Below are positions 25,798-34,628 of a stretch of DNA of 64,000 nt, in pieces; the stretch's first letter is position 1, and each line of letters starts with the position of its first letter. Both the position numbers and the translations under genes were made by a program. Source of the DNA: Roseitranquillus sp963749675 (lineage in GTDB: Bacteria > Pseudomonadota > Alphaproteobacteria > Rhodobacterales > Rhodobacteraceae); contig CAVVNT010000001.1 of assembly GCA_963749675.1 (NCBI GenBank), forward strand, positions 1,116,001 to 1,180,000, in the 5' to 3' direction. Below the pieces are notes generated by a model. That model was not told where the DNA came from and searched no databases. It saw only the letters and a list, made by a program, of their open reading frames with translations.

Positions 25798-28344
25798 TCA
25801 GGACGACGCCGACTTCCTGGCGCTCTTGCTCCGGGCGGGCTTGGCGGTCTTCTTCCCCGACTTGCCGCCCTTGGATTCCTTCTGGGCAATGAGGTCGACG
25901 GCCACCTCCATCGTCACCGCCTCCGGCTCCATGTCCTTGGGAAGCGTCGCGTTGACCTTCCCCCACTTCACGTAGGGTCCGTAGCGGCCGGACATCACCG
26001 CAACGGCGCCGCCGGTCTCGGGGCGCTCGCCCAGTTCGCGCAGCGGCTTTGCCGCCGCGGCCCGGCCGCGCTGCGGTTTTGAGGCCAGCACTTCCACGGC
26101 GCGGTTCATGCCAATCGTGAAGACCTCGTCGACCTCGGGCAGGTTGGCGTAGAGCCGTCCGTGCTTCACGAAGGGGCCGTAGCGGCCGATGCCCGCCTCC
26201 ACCGGCTCGCCATCCTCCGGGTGCGGCCCGATCTCCCGGGGGAGGGACAGCAGCATCAGCGCCTTCTCGAGATCGATCTCGTCGGGCGCCCAGCCTTTCG
26301 GCAGGCTTGCGCGCGGCGGCTTCGGCTCCTCCTCGGTCGCCTCGCGCCGCTGGACGTAGGGGCCGAAACGGCCCGTCCGGAGCGAGATCGGGTCGCCGTT
26401 GTCGTGCCCGAGCAGCTTGCCGTCCGGGCCGATCGCGTCGTCCTCGCCGCCGGGCGCGGACAACGGCCGGGTGTAGCGGCACTCCGGATAGTTCGAGCAG
26501 CCGATGAAGGCCCCGCCCGAGCGCGCCGTCTTGAGGTTCAGCCGCCCCGCGCCGCAGTTCGGGCAGAGGCGCGGGTCGGTCCCGTCGTCGCGCGGCGGAT
26601 AGAGGTGCGGCGCCAGGACCTCGTCGATCTTCTCCAGCACCTCGCCGATGCGCAGGTCCGCGGTCTCGGCGAGCGCGGCGGAGAAATCCCGCCAGAACCG
26701 ATCGAGGACCTCCTTCCACTCCCGCTCGCCGGCGGAGATATCGTCGAGCTGCTCCTCGAGGTCGGCGGTGAAGTCGTACTCGACGTAGCGGCGGAAGTAG
26801 TTCGAGAGGAACGCCGTCACCAGCCGCCCCTTGTCCTCGGGGATCAGCCGGTTCTTGTCCTTGCGGACATAGCCGCGGTCCTGGATCGTGGTGACGATCG
26901 AGGCGTAGGTGGAGGGGCGGCCGATGCCCAGCTCCTCCATCCGCTTGACCAGAGTCGCCTCGGTGTAGCGCGGCGGCGGCTGGGTGAAGTGTTGTTCCGG
27001 CGTGACCGACCGTTTTTTCGCCGCCTCGCCCTGATGGATCTGCGGCAGGCGCTTGTCCTCGCCGTCCGCGGGCTCGTCACGCCCCTCCTCGTAGACCTTC
27101 AGGAAGCCGTCGAACAGGATGACCTGGCCATTGGCGCGCAGGCCGACCTGCCCGTCGGCGCTGACGACGTCGACGGTCGTGCGCTCGATCCGCGCCGCCT
27201 CCATCTGGCTGGCGAGCGTCCGCTTCCAGATCAGGTCGTAGAGCTTGCGCTGATCGGGCTCCGACACGCGCACGGCGTCAGGCGCGAGCGACATCTCCGT
27301 TGGCCGGATGCACTCGTGCGCTTCCTGTGCGTTCTTGGCCTTGTTCTTGTACATCCGCGGGCTGCCCGGCACGTACTGCGCGCCATAGCGGTCGCGGATC
27401 GCGTCGCGGGCCGCATGGACCGCCTCGGGCGCCATGTCGATGCCGTCGGTTCGCATGTAGGTGATCAGCCCCGCCTCGTAGAGCCGCTGTGCAGCCGACA
27501 TCGTGGCGCGGGCGCCGAAGCCGAACTTGCGGGACGCCTCCTGCTGCAGGGTCGAGGTCATGAACGGCGGGGCTGGATTGCGGCTGGTAGGCTTGGCCTC
27601 GACCGCCTCCACGGTCAGATCGCGCGAGGTGATCGCCTGCACCGCCAGTTCGGCCTGAGTGCCGTCGGGGATGTCGTAGCGGTCGAGCTTCTTGCCGCCG
27701 AGCGTGACGAGGCGCGCTTCGTACTCCTGCCCCCGCGGCGTCTTCAGCAAGGCCGTGACCGACCAGTACTCCCGCGGGCGGAACGCCTCGATCTCCATCT
27801 CGCGCTCGACGATGAGACGCAGGCAGACGGACTGGACGCGGCCGGCCGACTTCGCCCCCGGCAGCTTGCGCCAGAGGACGGGCGAGAGATTGAAGCCCAC
27901 GAGGTAATCGAGCGCGCGGCGGGCGAGGTAGGCCTCGACCAGCTCCATGTCGACGCCGCGGGGGTTCTTCATCGCGTCGGTGACCGCGGACTTCGTGATG
28001 GCGTTGAAGACAACTCGGCTGACGGGCGTGTCCTTCTTCAGTGCCCTGCGCTTCGTCAGCGCCTCCTGCAGGTGCCATGAGATCGCCTCGCCTTCGCGGT
28101 CGGGGTCTGTGGCGAGGATCAGCGCCGGGTCGTCCTTGAGCGCCTCGGCGATTGCGCGGACGTGCTTCTGGCTGTCCGACGCGACCTCCCATTTCATCTC
28201 GAATTCGTGCTCGGTATCGACCGAGCCGTCCTTTGGAGGCAGGTCGCGGACATGCCCGAAGGAGGCGAGGACGGTATAACTGTCGCCCAGATACTTGTTT
28301 ATTGTCTTGGCCTTGGCAGGCGACTCGACGACGACGACGGGCAT
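25798..28344 (-). CDS. topA: DNA topoisomerase I
   Basis: 848 residues, type IA topoisomerase that relaxes negative supercoils. Seen: TOPRIM (MPVVVVESPAKAKTI, LATDPDREGEAISWHL), the active-site tyrosine in GLITYMRTDG, one C4 zinc ribbon (LCPNCGAGRLNLKTA to GCSNYPECRY) and repeated C-terminal topo-C modules with GRYGPYVKWGKVNATLP, closed by a Lys-rich tail. The start is the conserved MPVVVVESP with a GGAAGG box; a longer frame from 28419 is unlike the family. A TTGACA promoter candidate lies just upstream. Confidence 0.96.
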   Translation of the reverse strand: MPVVVVESPAKAKTINKYLGDSYTVLASFGHVRDLPPKDGSVDTEHEFEMKWEVASDSQKHVRAIAEALKDDPALILATDPDREGEAISWHLQEALTKRRALKKDTPVSRVVFNAITKSAVTDAMKNPRGVDMELVEAYLARRALDYLVGFNLSPVLWRKLPGAKSAGRVQSVCLRLIVEREMEIEAFRPREYWSVTALLKTPRGQEYEARLVTLGGKKLDRYDIPDGTQAELAVQAITSRDLTVEAVEAKPTSRNPAPPFMTSTLQQEASRKFGFGARATMSAAQRLYEAGLITYMRTDGIDMAPEAVHAARDAIRDRYGAQYVPGSPRMYKNKAKNAQEAHECIRPTEMSLAPDAVRVSEPDQRKLYDLIWKRTLASQMEAARIERTTVDVVSADGQVGLRANGQVILFDGFLKVYEEGRDEPADGEDKRLPQIHQGEAAKKRSVTPEQHFTQPPPRYTEATLVKRMEELGIGRPSTYASIVTTIQDRGYVRKDKNRLIPEDKGRLVTAFLSNYFRRYVEYDFTADLEEQLDDISAGEREWKEVLDRFWRDFSAALAETADLRIGEVLEKIDEVLAPHLYPPRDDGTDPRLCPNCGAGRLNLKTARSGGAFIGCSNYPECRYTRPLSAPGGEDDAIGPDGKLLGHDNGDPISLRTGRFGPYVQRREATEEEPKPPRASLPKGWAPDEIDLEKALMLLSLPREIGPHPEDGEPVEAGIGRYGPFVKHGRLYANLPEVDEVFTIGMNRAVEVLASKPQRGRAAAAKPLRELGERPETGGAVAVMSGRYGPYVKWGKVNATLPKDMEPEAVTMEVAVDLIAQKESKGGKSGKKTAKPARSKSARKSASS

Positions 28345-28373
28345 GGCACAACCTTCCGGGTCTTGAGCCGCGC

Positions 28374-28403
28374 AAGATGTGGTCGCGCTCCGGGCGTTGT
28401 CAA
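28374..28403 (-). promoter_or_regulatory. Candidate sigma-70 promoter of topA
   Basis: On the minus strand TTGACA (28403-28398), an 18-base spacer, then CATCTT (28379-28374). The -35 box is a perfect match; the -10 is poor (3 of 6). It would give a leader of about 25 bases before topA. Confidence 0.4.
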
Positions 28404-28527
28404 TCACCCCCTTTGGCACGCCCTCAACTCCGCGACAGAATGGATCAGGACGCAGACAGGCCGGGATACATCACCGGTCGCGGCTCTCCGGCAAGCGATC
28501 TGATGCGACGGCGTGCATGCCGCCCGG

Positions 28528-28556
28528 GCCCCGCCGTGCCGAAGGCAGGGCGGGGC
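28528..28556. terminator. Strong hairpin after the EF-hand gene
   Basis: Arms GCCCCGCC/GGCGGGGC plus inner TGCC/GGCA, with a GAA loop and one internal mismatch. It lies just after the stop of the EF-hand gene (minus strand) and before topA. No long U-run. Likely terminator or transcript-end hairpin. Confidence 0.5.
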
Positions 28557-28565
28557 GCCTTCGGG

Positions 28566-28904
28566 TCAGTCGATGACGCCGTTGCCGTCGCGGTCGGCCG
28601 CGTTGAAGTTCGCCGTCATCCGACGGCCGAATTCCTGCCGGGCGACCATCCCGTCTCCGTTCTCGTCGAGGTCGGAGAACGACGCGCCCTCGACCTGACC
28701 TTCGAACTCCGCCTGGCTCAGAGACTGGTCCGAGTTGGTGTCGAGCATCTGGAAGGCGCGGGCGGCGAAGGTGTCGAATTCGCCCCGCGACACCGCCCCG
28801 TCGCCGTCGCTGTCGACCCTCTCGAGATGGGACAGAGGCACGGTCTGCGCCGAGGCGCCGAGAGCGAGGCACGTCGCCGCACCGATCGCTGCTATCCTAA
28901 ACAT
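28566..28904 (-). CDS. Secreted EF-hand calcium-binding protein
   Basis: 112 residues. Signal peptide MFRIAAIGAATCLALGASAQ, then EF-hand loops DSDGDGAVSRGEF, DTNSDQSLSQAEF, DENGDGMVARQEF and a last partial loop DRDGNGVID at the C-terminus. The predicted location is the periplasm or outside the cell. Function unknown; calcium binding is inferred from the loop pattern. An AAGGAGAT box lies just before the ATG, supporting this start over one at 28937. The upstream glycine-zipper gene ends 19 bases before it, so the two are probably co-expressed. Confidence 0.85.
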   Translation of the reverse strand: MFRIAAIGAATCLALGASAQTVPLSHLERVDSDGDGAVSRGEFDTFAARAFQMLDTNSDQSLSQAEFEGQVEGASFSDLDENGDGMVARQEFGRRMTANFNAADRDGNGVID

Positions 28905-28923
28905 ATGATCTCCTTTCATGAGT

Positions 28924-29190
28924 TCAGCCGCAGACATAGCGTTGGCCGGTCACGGCCCCGGCGGTTGCGCCGCCTGCGGTAAGGATGTCCCGACCAAGGC
29001 CACCGCCGAACTGGTTGCCGATGGCGCCACCGATCAGCGCGCCGCCTATCGTGCCGCCCAGGCAGGCGATCTCGTGTTCGCGCTGGGCCTGTTGATAGGG
29101 CGTTGCTGCCGGCGCGCAGGCGGCGACGGCCGCGACCGCCGCGAGTTCCGCGGCCATTGCGGCCCGCGCTCGATAGTTCCTCGATTTCAT
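28924..29190 (-). CDS. Glycine-zipper (2TM) lipoprotein-like protein
   Basis: 88 residues. An Ala-rich signal with a possible lipobox (VAAC, Cys at about residue 25) is followed by YQQAQREHEIACLGGTIGGALIGGAIGNQFGGG and a repeat of small residues (GGATAGAVTG), the Rick/17 kDa-antigen glycine-zipper pattern. Such proteins sit in the outer membrane or periplasm. A GAGGAGA box precedes the ATG. It precedes the EF-hand gene on the same strand. A perfect TTGACA lies at 29288-29283, but no good -10 box follows. Confidence 0.75.
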   Translation of the reverse strand: MKSRNYRARAAMAAELAAVAAVAACAPAATPYQQAQREHEIACLGGTIGGALIGGAIGNQFGGGLGRDILTAGGATAGAVTGQRYVCG

Positions 29191-29329
29191 TGCACTATTC
29201 TCCTCGCTGCGACCTGGATGTGCAGGTTGCGCCCGATCCGGGCGCTCCGGGGCAAGGAGCCTCGGACGCAGTGAAATGCAATGTCAAACGAGGCCGCTCC
29301 GTTCGGCGACCCTTCGCCCGCGCTCCGGC

Positions 29330-30454
29330 TCAAGCCAGCGAGACGAGGCCGCCCGGCTGACGCCTGATCCGCCCGTCGAGTTCCAGCGTCGTCAATTCCG
29401 GCGCGACATCGCTCGCCGGAAGTCCCAGATCACGGATCAGCTGGTCCTCGGCGATCGGACTCGGGCCGAGGCGCGACAGGATCTCGGCGTGCAGCCGGTT
29501 CGGCGGGATCGGACGTCTGGGTCGAGGCGGCGGCGCTTCGGTGCGCGCGGCCCGCCGGGGCCGGGGCCCCACCAACGCGTCGATCACGTCGGAAGCGCCG
29601 CGAACCAGGGTCGCCCCGTCGCGGATCAGCATGTTGCAGCCGGCGGCACGGGCGTCGAACGGATGACCCGGCACCGCGAGAACCTCACGGCCCTGATCGA
29701 GCGCCGTCCTGGCGGTGATCAGGCTGCCGGACTTCGCAGCCGCCTCCACCACGACGACGGCCCGCGACAGGCCCGACACGATGCGGTTCCGGCGCGGAAA
29801 ATGGCGCGCCGTGGGCTGCATCCCGACCGGCTGCTCCGAGACGCGGAGGCCCTTCGCGGCGATCTCGGCCGCCAGCGTCGCATTCTCGGGCGGATAGACA
29901 ACGTCGATACCGCCCGGCATCACCGCCACCGTGCCGCCCTCCAGCGAGGCCGCATGCGCCTCGGCGTCGATGCCCCGCGCCAGGCCGGAGACGACGACCA
30001 TGCCCGCCTCCGACAACTCCCGCGCGAGCGATCTGGTCATGCGCAGCCCCAGGCTGGAGGCGTTGCGGGCGCCGACCAGGGCGACCATCGGGCGCGACAG
30101 CAGGCCGAGGTTGCCGAGAGCCCACAGTATTGGCGGAGGATCGGCAAGCTCTCCGAGCGGCGCGGGATACTCGGCCGAGCCGAATGCGACCAGCCGCGCG
30201 CCCGCCTTCTCGCCGGCATGCAGCTCGGCGCTCGCCACGCCCTCGGGACACGCAGAATAACCACTCTCGCCCGCTCCCGCTGCGACGGTGGGCAATTCGG
30301 CGAGCGCTGCTGCGGCGTTGCCGTACTCGTCCATCAGCCGAAAGAACGTCGCCGGCCCCACGCGCCGCGAGCGGATCAGGCGCAGCCAGTCGATCCGCTC
30401 TTCGCGCGTGGCGGGCGGCGGGAATGTTCGGTCGAGCGGAGGGGAGTCTGTCAT
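29330..30454 (-). CDS. dprA: DNA-processing protein DprA
   Basis: 374 residues. DprA binds incoming single-stranded DNA and loads RecA in natural transformation. Seen: an N-terminal SAM-like domain (IDWLRLIRSRRVGPATFFRLMDEYG), Rossmann domain with ALVGARNASSLGLRMTRSLA, VVSGLARGIDAEAH, VMPGGIDVVYPPEN, FPRRNRIVSGLSRAVVVVEAAAKSGSLITA, and a C-terminal winged helix (RLGPSPIAEDQLIRDLGLP). The ATG at 30454 gives the normal start; a longer frame exists but lacks support. No other competence genes are in the window. Confidence 0.94.
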   Translation of the reverse strand: MTDSPPLDRTFPPPATREERIDWLRLIRSRRVGPATFFRLMDEYGNAAAALAELPTVAAGAGESGYSACPEGVASAELHAGEKAGARLVAFGSAEYPAPLGELADPPPILWALGNLGLLSRPMVALVGARNASSLGLRMTRSLARELSEAGMVVVSGLARGIDAEAHAASLEGGTVAVMPGGIDVVYPPENATLAAEIAAKGLRVSEQPVGMQPTARHFPRRNRIVSGLSRAVVVVEAAAKSGSLITARTALDQGREVLAVPGHPFDARAAGCNMLIRDGATLVRGASDVIDALVGPRPRRAARTEAPPPRPRRPIPPNRLHAEILSRLGPSPIAEDQLIRDLGLPASDVAPELTTLELDGRIRRQPGGLVSLA

Positions 30455-30521
30455 CGGGCATTCGCTTGGAAGGGACGCGCATTCATCCGCCGAATGTCCT
30501 AAGACCGTGTGAGTGGCGTTC

Positions 30522-31943
30522 TCAGGTCGCGGACCCTCCCACCGTGAGGCCACCGATCAGCAGCGTCGGCTGACCCACGCCCACGGGGACCCACTGGCCG
30601 GCCTTGCCACAATTCCCGATGCCGGGATCGAGCGCCATGTCGTTGCCGATCGCACGGATCCTCCGCAGTGCCGTCGCGCCGTCGCCGATCAGCGTCGCGC
30701 CCTTGATCGGCGCGCCGACCTTGCCGTCCTTCACCCGGTAGGCCTCGGTACAGGAAAAGACGAACTTGCCGTTGGTGATGTCGACCTGCCCGCCGCCGAA
30801 GCCGACCGCGTAGATCCCGTCCCTCATGTCGGCGACGATCGATACGGGATCGGCTTCGCCCGACATCATGTACGTGTTCGTCATCCGCGGCATCGGCGGA
30901 TGCGCATAGCTCTGCCGCCGGCCGTTGCCGGTCGGCTCGACGCCCATCAGCCGGGCGTTCTGGCGGTCCTGCATGTAGCCCACGAGGATCCCGTCCTCGA
31001 TCAGCACGTTCTTGCCCGACGGCGTGCCTTCGTCGTCGACGCTGATCGAGCCGCGGCGGTCCGGGATCGTGCCGTCGTCGAGCACCGTGACGCCCGGCGA
31101 TGCCACCCGCTGCCCCATGAGCCCGGCAAAGGCCGAGTGCTTCTTCCGGTTGAAGTCGCCCTCGAGACCGTGACCCACCGCCTCGTGCAGCAGGATGCCG
31201 GGCCAACCGGCGCCGAGCGCGACGTCCATGACACCCGCCGGGGCAGGCTCGGCGCGGAGGTTCACAAGCGCGATGCGCAGCGCCTCTCGCGCCGACGCCT
31301 CCCAGGTCTCCCGTTCCATGAGCCCGGTGAGGCCGTAGCGCCCGCCGGTGCCGTGGTTGCCGCTCTCGCGCCGGCCGTTTTCCTCGACGATGACCGAGAC
31401 GTTGAGGCGGGTCATCGGCCGGACATCGCGCACCCTGGTGCCCTCGGGCCGCAGGATCTCCACCTGCTGCAGAGAAGCAGCCAGCGTCGCGCTGACCTGC
31501 ACTACGCGAGAGTCGAGGGCGCGGGCGAAGGCGTCGATTTCCGCGAGGGTCTCGACCTTGAGAGGAAACGTCGCGTCGTCCATCGGGTCGGCATCGGTGT
31601 AGAGCCTGCGGTTGGTCGGCCGTGGACCCTCGGCGATGGTGCCGCCGCCGTCCGCGACCGCCAGCCGCGCGGTCTCCGACGCGCGCCTCACCGCAGCGAG
31701 GCTCAGCTCGGTCGAATGGCCGTAGCCTGCCGTCTCGCCCCGGACGGCGCGAAGCCCGAAGCCCTCGCCGGCGTCGTAGCTCGCCGTCTTGATCCGGCCG
31801 TCGTCGAAGACGAGCATCTCCGAATGCCGCCGCTCCAGGAACAGCTCGCCGTCATCGGCACCGTCCGTCGCCTGTCGCAGGGCGTGCAGTGTCTCGGCCT
31901 CGTCGAGGGTGTCTTCGAAGGGACGGAACGGGGAATCGGTCAT
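30522..31943 (-). CDS. tldD: Metalloprotease TldD
   Basis: 473 residues. TldD works with TldE (PmbA) as a zinc peptidase that trims unfolded peptides and RiPP-type antibiotics. Seen: N-terminal domain, then the zinc motif ILLHEAVGHGLEGDFNRKK (H-E-x-x-x-H), HPPMPRMTNTYM, and the C-terminal barrel with GGQVDITNGKFVFSC and GNDMALDPGIGNCGKAGQWVPVGVGQPTLLIGG patterns. An AAGGAG box precedes the ATG. tldE is not in the window. It is divergent from ctaC. Confidence 0.95.
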   Translation of the reverse strand: MTDSPFRPFEDTLDEAETLHALRQATDGADDGELFLERRHSEMLVFDDGRIKTASYDAGEGFGLRAVRGETAGYGHSTELSLAAVRRASETARLAVADGGGTIAEGPRPTNRRLYTDADPMDDATFPLKVETLAEIDAFARALDSRVVQVSATLAASLQQVEILRPEGTRVRDVRPMTRLNVSVIVEENGRRESGNHGTGGRYGLTGLMERETWEASAREALRIALVNLRAEPAPAGVMDVALGAGWPGILLHEAVGHGLEGDFNRKKHSAFAGLMGQRVASPGVTVLDDGTIPDRRGSISVDDEGTPSGKNVLIEDGILVGYMQDRQNARLMGVEPTGNGRRQSYAHPPMPRMTNTYMMSGEADPVSIVADMRDGIYAVGFGGGQVDITNGKFVFSCTEAYRVKDGKVGAPIKGATLIGDGATALRRIRAIGNDMALDPGIGNCGKAGQWVPVGVGQPTLLIGGLTVGGSAT

Positions 31944-32054
31944 CCGGAACTCCTTGCCGGGGCTGTTTGCCGCAATGCCCCGCCTTGTCGATCAGGGGAC
32001 AATATGGTTCTAAGGTTCCAACAACAACGGCCTCGAACTGACGGAGGCCGCTTG

Positions 32055-32936
32055 ATGAGGACGATGGCCATGATCTCGCACCGCTTTCCCCGTCGCCTGC
32101 TGGCCGCTGCTGCGGCGTCTCTCGCCGCGGGCGCCGCAAGCGCGCAGGACGCGCTCGGCGACCTGCCGGTGATCGGCAAGCCGACGGACGGCGAAATGGG
32201 CTGGCAGCCTGCGGCGACGTCGCTGGCACGCGACATTCACTGGCTCGACGGAATGGTGCTGGCGATCATCACCACGATCGTGCTCTTCGTCACCGCTTTG
32301 CTGATCTACTGCATCGTCCGCTACAACGAGCGCATCAACAAGACGCCGGCCCGCTTCACCCACAACTCGCCGGTCGAGGTGGCGTGGACGATCGTGCCGG
32401 TTCTGATCCTCGTCTTCATAGGCGCCTTCTCGCTGCCGGTTCTGTTCAATCAGCAGGAGATTCCGGACGATCCCGACGTTGTCATCAAGGCGACCGGCTA
32501 TCAGTGGTACTGGGGCTACGAATATCCCGACCACGAGTTCGCATTCGACAGCTTCATGCTCGAGCCAGAGCAGCTCGAGGAGTATGGCTACTCGCCTGAC
32601 GAGTATCGCCTCGCCACCGATACGGCCATCGTCGTGCCTGTCGACTCAACCGTCGTGATCCAGGTCACCGGAGCCGACGTGATCCATTCCTGGACCATCC
32701 CCGCATTCGGGGTGAAGCAGGACGCAGTTCCCGGTCGTCTCGCGGAACTCTGGTTTGAGCCGGACACCGAGGGGGTGTTTTTCGGCCAATGCTCCGAGCT
32801 ATGCGGGATCAATCACGCTTTCATGCCGATTACGGTCAAGGTCGTGAGCCAGGAGGCCTACGAGCAGTGGCTCGACGGCGCGATCGAACAATATGCCGGC
32901 AAGCCGCGAGAGGTCGATCTCGCTGCCGCAGAGTGA
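32055..32936 (+). CDS. ctaC: Cytochrome c oxidase subunit II
   Basis: 293 residues. The periplasmic Cu-A subunit that accepts electrons from cytochrome c in an aa3-type oxidase. Seen: a signal peptide, two membrane helices (MVLAIITTIVLFVTALLIYCIV and VAWTIVPVLILVFIGAFSLP), aromatic motif ATGYQWYWGYEYP, DVIHSWTIPAFGVKQDAVPG, and Cu-A site FFGQCSELCGINHAFMP with both Cys, His and Met. Start ATG 32055 has GGAGG 7 bases upstream. Subunit I is not in the window. Confidence 0.96.
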   Translation: MRTMAMISHRFPRRLLAAAAASLAAGAASAQDALGDLPVIGKPTDGEMGWQPAATSLARDIHWLDGMVLAIITTIVLFVTALLIYCIVRYNERINKTPARFTHNSPVEVAWTIVPVLILVFIGAFSLPVLFNQQEIPDDPDVVIKATGYQWYWGYEYPDHEFAFDSFMLEPEQLEEYGYSPDEYRLATDTAIVVPVDSTVVIQVTGADVIHSWTIPAFGVKQDAVPGRLAELWFEPDTEGVFFGQCSELCGINHAFMPITVKVVSQEAYEQWLDGAIEQYAGKPREVDLAAAE

Positions 32937-32940
32937 ACGT

Positions 32941-33858
32941 ATGACCGACGCCACAACCTCACTGGCCCCCGAACCGGGCTTCGGCGACTACGTCGATCTG
33001 CTGAAGCCGCGGGTGATGTCGCTTGTCGTCTTCACGGCGGCGGTCGGCCTTCTCGTGGCGCCCGGCCACATTCACCCGATGGTGGCTTTCGCTTCGGTTC
33101 TGTTCATCGCCGTCGGCGCTGGCGCGTCGGGCGCTCTGAACATGTGGTGGGACTCCGACATCGACGCGCGAATGCGCCGCACGCGCAGCCGTCCGGTGCC
33201 CGCGGGCCGCGTCGGCGCAGAGGAGGCGCTGGCGATCGGGCTCGCGCTGTCGGGCTTTTCGGTCGTCCTGCTGGCACTGGCCGCGAACCTGGTCGCAGCC
33301 GGGCTGCTGGCGTTCACGATCTTCTTCTACGCTGTCATCTACACGATGTGGCTCAAGCGCCTGACCCCGCAGAACATCGTCATCGGCGGCGCGGCGGGGG
33401 CATTTCCGCCGATGATAGGCTGGGCCGCGGCGACCGGCGGCGTCTCGTACGAAAGCGTGCTGATGTTCGCGCTGATCCTGGCGTGGACGCCGCCGCACTT
33501 CTGGGCGCTGGCGCTCTTCATGCGCTCCGACTACGATGACGCGGGTGTTCCGATGCTGACCGTGACGCATGGACGCCGCAGCACCCGCCGACACATCCTT
33601 GCCTACACTCTCCTGCTCGCCCCCGTTTCCGTCGCACTGGCAGTGAGCGAGGTCGGCGGTCCCGTGACGCTCCTCGCCGCTTTGGCGCTGAATGGCCGCT
33701 TCATCCTCGGAGCGTGGCGGATCGTCGGGCGCGACGAGACGCAGGCGGAGGCCGACAAGTATGCCGTCGAAAAGAACGTTTTCGGTGCCTCGCTGACATA
33801 TCTTTTCCTACACTTCGGCGCACTTCTCGCCGATGCCGCGTTACGGATGGTGCTGTGA
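32941..33858 (+). CDS. ctaB: Protohaem IX farnesyltransferase CtaB
   Basis: 305 residues, multispan membrane enzyme that makes haem O for haem A. Seen: DYVDLLKPRVMSLVVFTAAVG, the prenyl-diphosphate motif NMWWDSDIDARMRRTRSRP (N-x-x-x-D-x-x-x-D), TMWLKRLTPQNIVIGGAAGAFPPMIGW and ILAWTPPHFWALALFMRSDY. About eight helices. The start is ATG 32941, 4 bases after the ctaC stop. It ends in TGATG with the next small gene. Confidence 0.96.
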   Translation: MTDATTSLAPEPGFGDYVDLLKPRVMSLVVFTAAVGLLVAPGHIHPMVAFASVLFIAVGAGASGALNMWWDSDIDARMRRTRSRPVPAGRVGAEEALAIGLALSGFSVVLLALAANLVAAGLLAFTIFFYAVIYTMWLKRLTPQNIVIGGAAGAFPPMIGWAAATGGVSYESVLMFALILAWTPPHFWALALFMRSDYDDAGVPMLTVTHGRRSTRRHILAYTLLLAPVSVALAVSEVGGPVTLLAALALNGRFILGAWRIVGRDETQAEADKYAVEKNVFGASLTYLFLHFGALLADAALRMVL

Positions 33859-34043
33859 TGGCGCTGAATGTCGAGCATGAGATTCACAGGCGGCGCCGCT
33901 CGCGCAACGTCGGTCTGGGTCTGACGCTGGCGGCGCTGATCGCGGTGGTCTTCGGTCTGTCGGTGGTCAAGATCACCACGGTTGGCCCGATCGAAGCCTA
34001 CGATCATGTGGCGCGTCCGGCCCTGACGGAGCCGGCGCAATGA
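33858..34043 (+). CDS. Small single-span protein in the oxidase assembly cluster (CoxF-like)
   Basis: 61 residues: a basic N-terminus (EHEIHRRRRSRN), one membrane helix (VGLGLTLAALIAVVFGLSVVKI), and a short tail. It overlaps ctaB by TGATG and ctaG by 4 bases, so it is coupled to both. Small proteins in this position are common in Rhodobacterales; the role in oxidase assembly is inferred from context only. Confidence 0.75.
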   Translation: MALNVEHEIHRRRRSRNVGLGLTLAALIAVVFGLSVVKITTVGPIEAYDHVARPALTEPAQ

Positions 34044-34618
34044 CCGGGCCGTCCAAGACCCTCGCGATGACCGTCGGCGTCGTCCTGCTGATGGGCTCGC
34101 TGGCTTGGGCCTCGGTGCCGTTCTACGACTGGTTCTGCCGCGTCACGGGCTACGGCGGCGAGACGGGCGTGGCGTCGGGCGAAATCGTGGAGCCGCTCGA
34201 CCAGACAATCACCGTTCGCTTCGACGCCTCGCTGGAGCGCGGCATGCCGTGGCAATTCAAGCCGATGCAGCGCGAGATGACGATACGGATCGGCGAGACC
34301 GGACTTGCGTTCTACGAGGCGACGAATCCGACCGACCATGCCGTCGCCGGCCAGGCGAGCTACAACGTGGCCCCGTTCGAGGCCGGTGGCTTCTTCATCA
34401 AGATCGACTGCTTCTGCTTCACCGAGCAGGTGCTTGAGCCCGGTCAGACGGTGCAGATGCCAGTGACCTTCTACGTCGATCCCGCCATCGTCGATGATCG
34501 CGACGCCAAGTACGTCGGGAGGATCACCCTGAGCTACACGTTCCACGAGATCGACCTGCCCGAGGAGCATGCGGCGCTTGATCCTGCGGCCGCGTTGGGC
34601 GATGAGGCAGGAAAGTAG
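34040..34618 (+). CDS. ctaG: Cytochrome c oxidase assembly factor CtaG (Cox11)
   Basis: 192 residues. It inserts copper into the Cu-B centre of subunit I. Seen: one N-terminal membrane anchor (MTVGVVLLMGSLAWASVPFYDWFCRVTG), then an immunoglobulin-like periplasmic domain carrying the copper-binding IDCFCFTEQVLEPG (C-F-C-F) and MPVTFYVDP. All conserved residues are present. Start ATG 34040 overlaps the preceding small gene. Confidence 0.96.
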   Translation: MTGPSKTLAMTVGVVLLMGSLAWASVPFYDWFCRVTGYGGETGVASGEIVEPLDQTITVRFDASLERGMPWQFKPMQREMTIRIGETGLAFYEATNPTDHAVAGQASYNVAPFEAGGFFIKIDCFCFTEQVLEPGQTVQMPVTFYVDPAIVDDRDAKYVGRITLSYTFHEIDLPEEHAALDPAAALGDEAGK

Positions 34619-34628
34619 GGAGAGGGCG

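Noticed and set aside
26161..28080. 639-residue open frame antisense to topA
   Set aside because: Arg/Leu-rich shadow of the topA coding strand with no domain.
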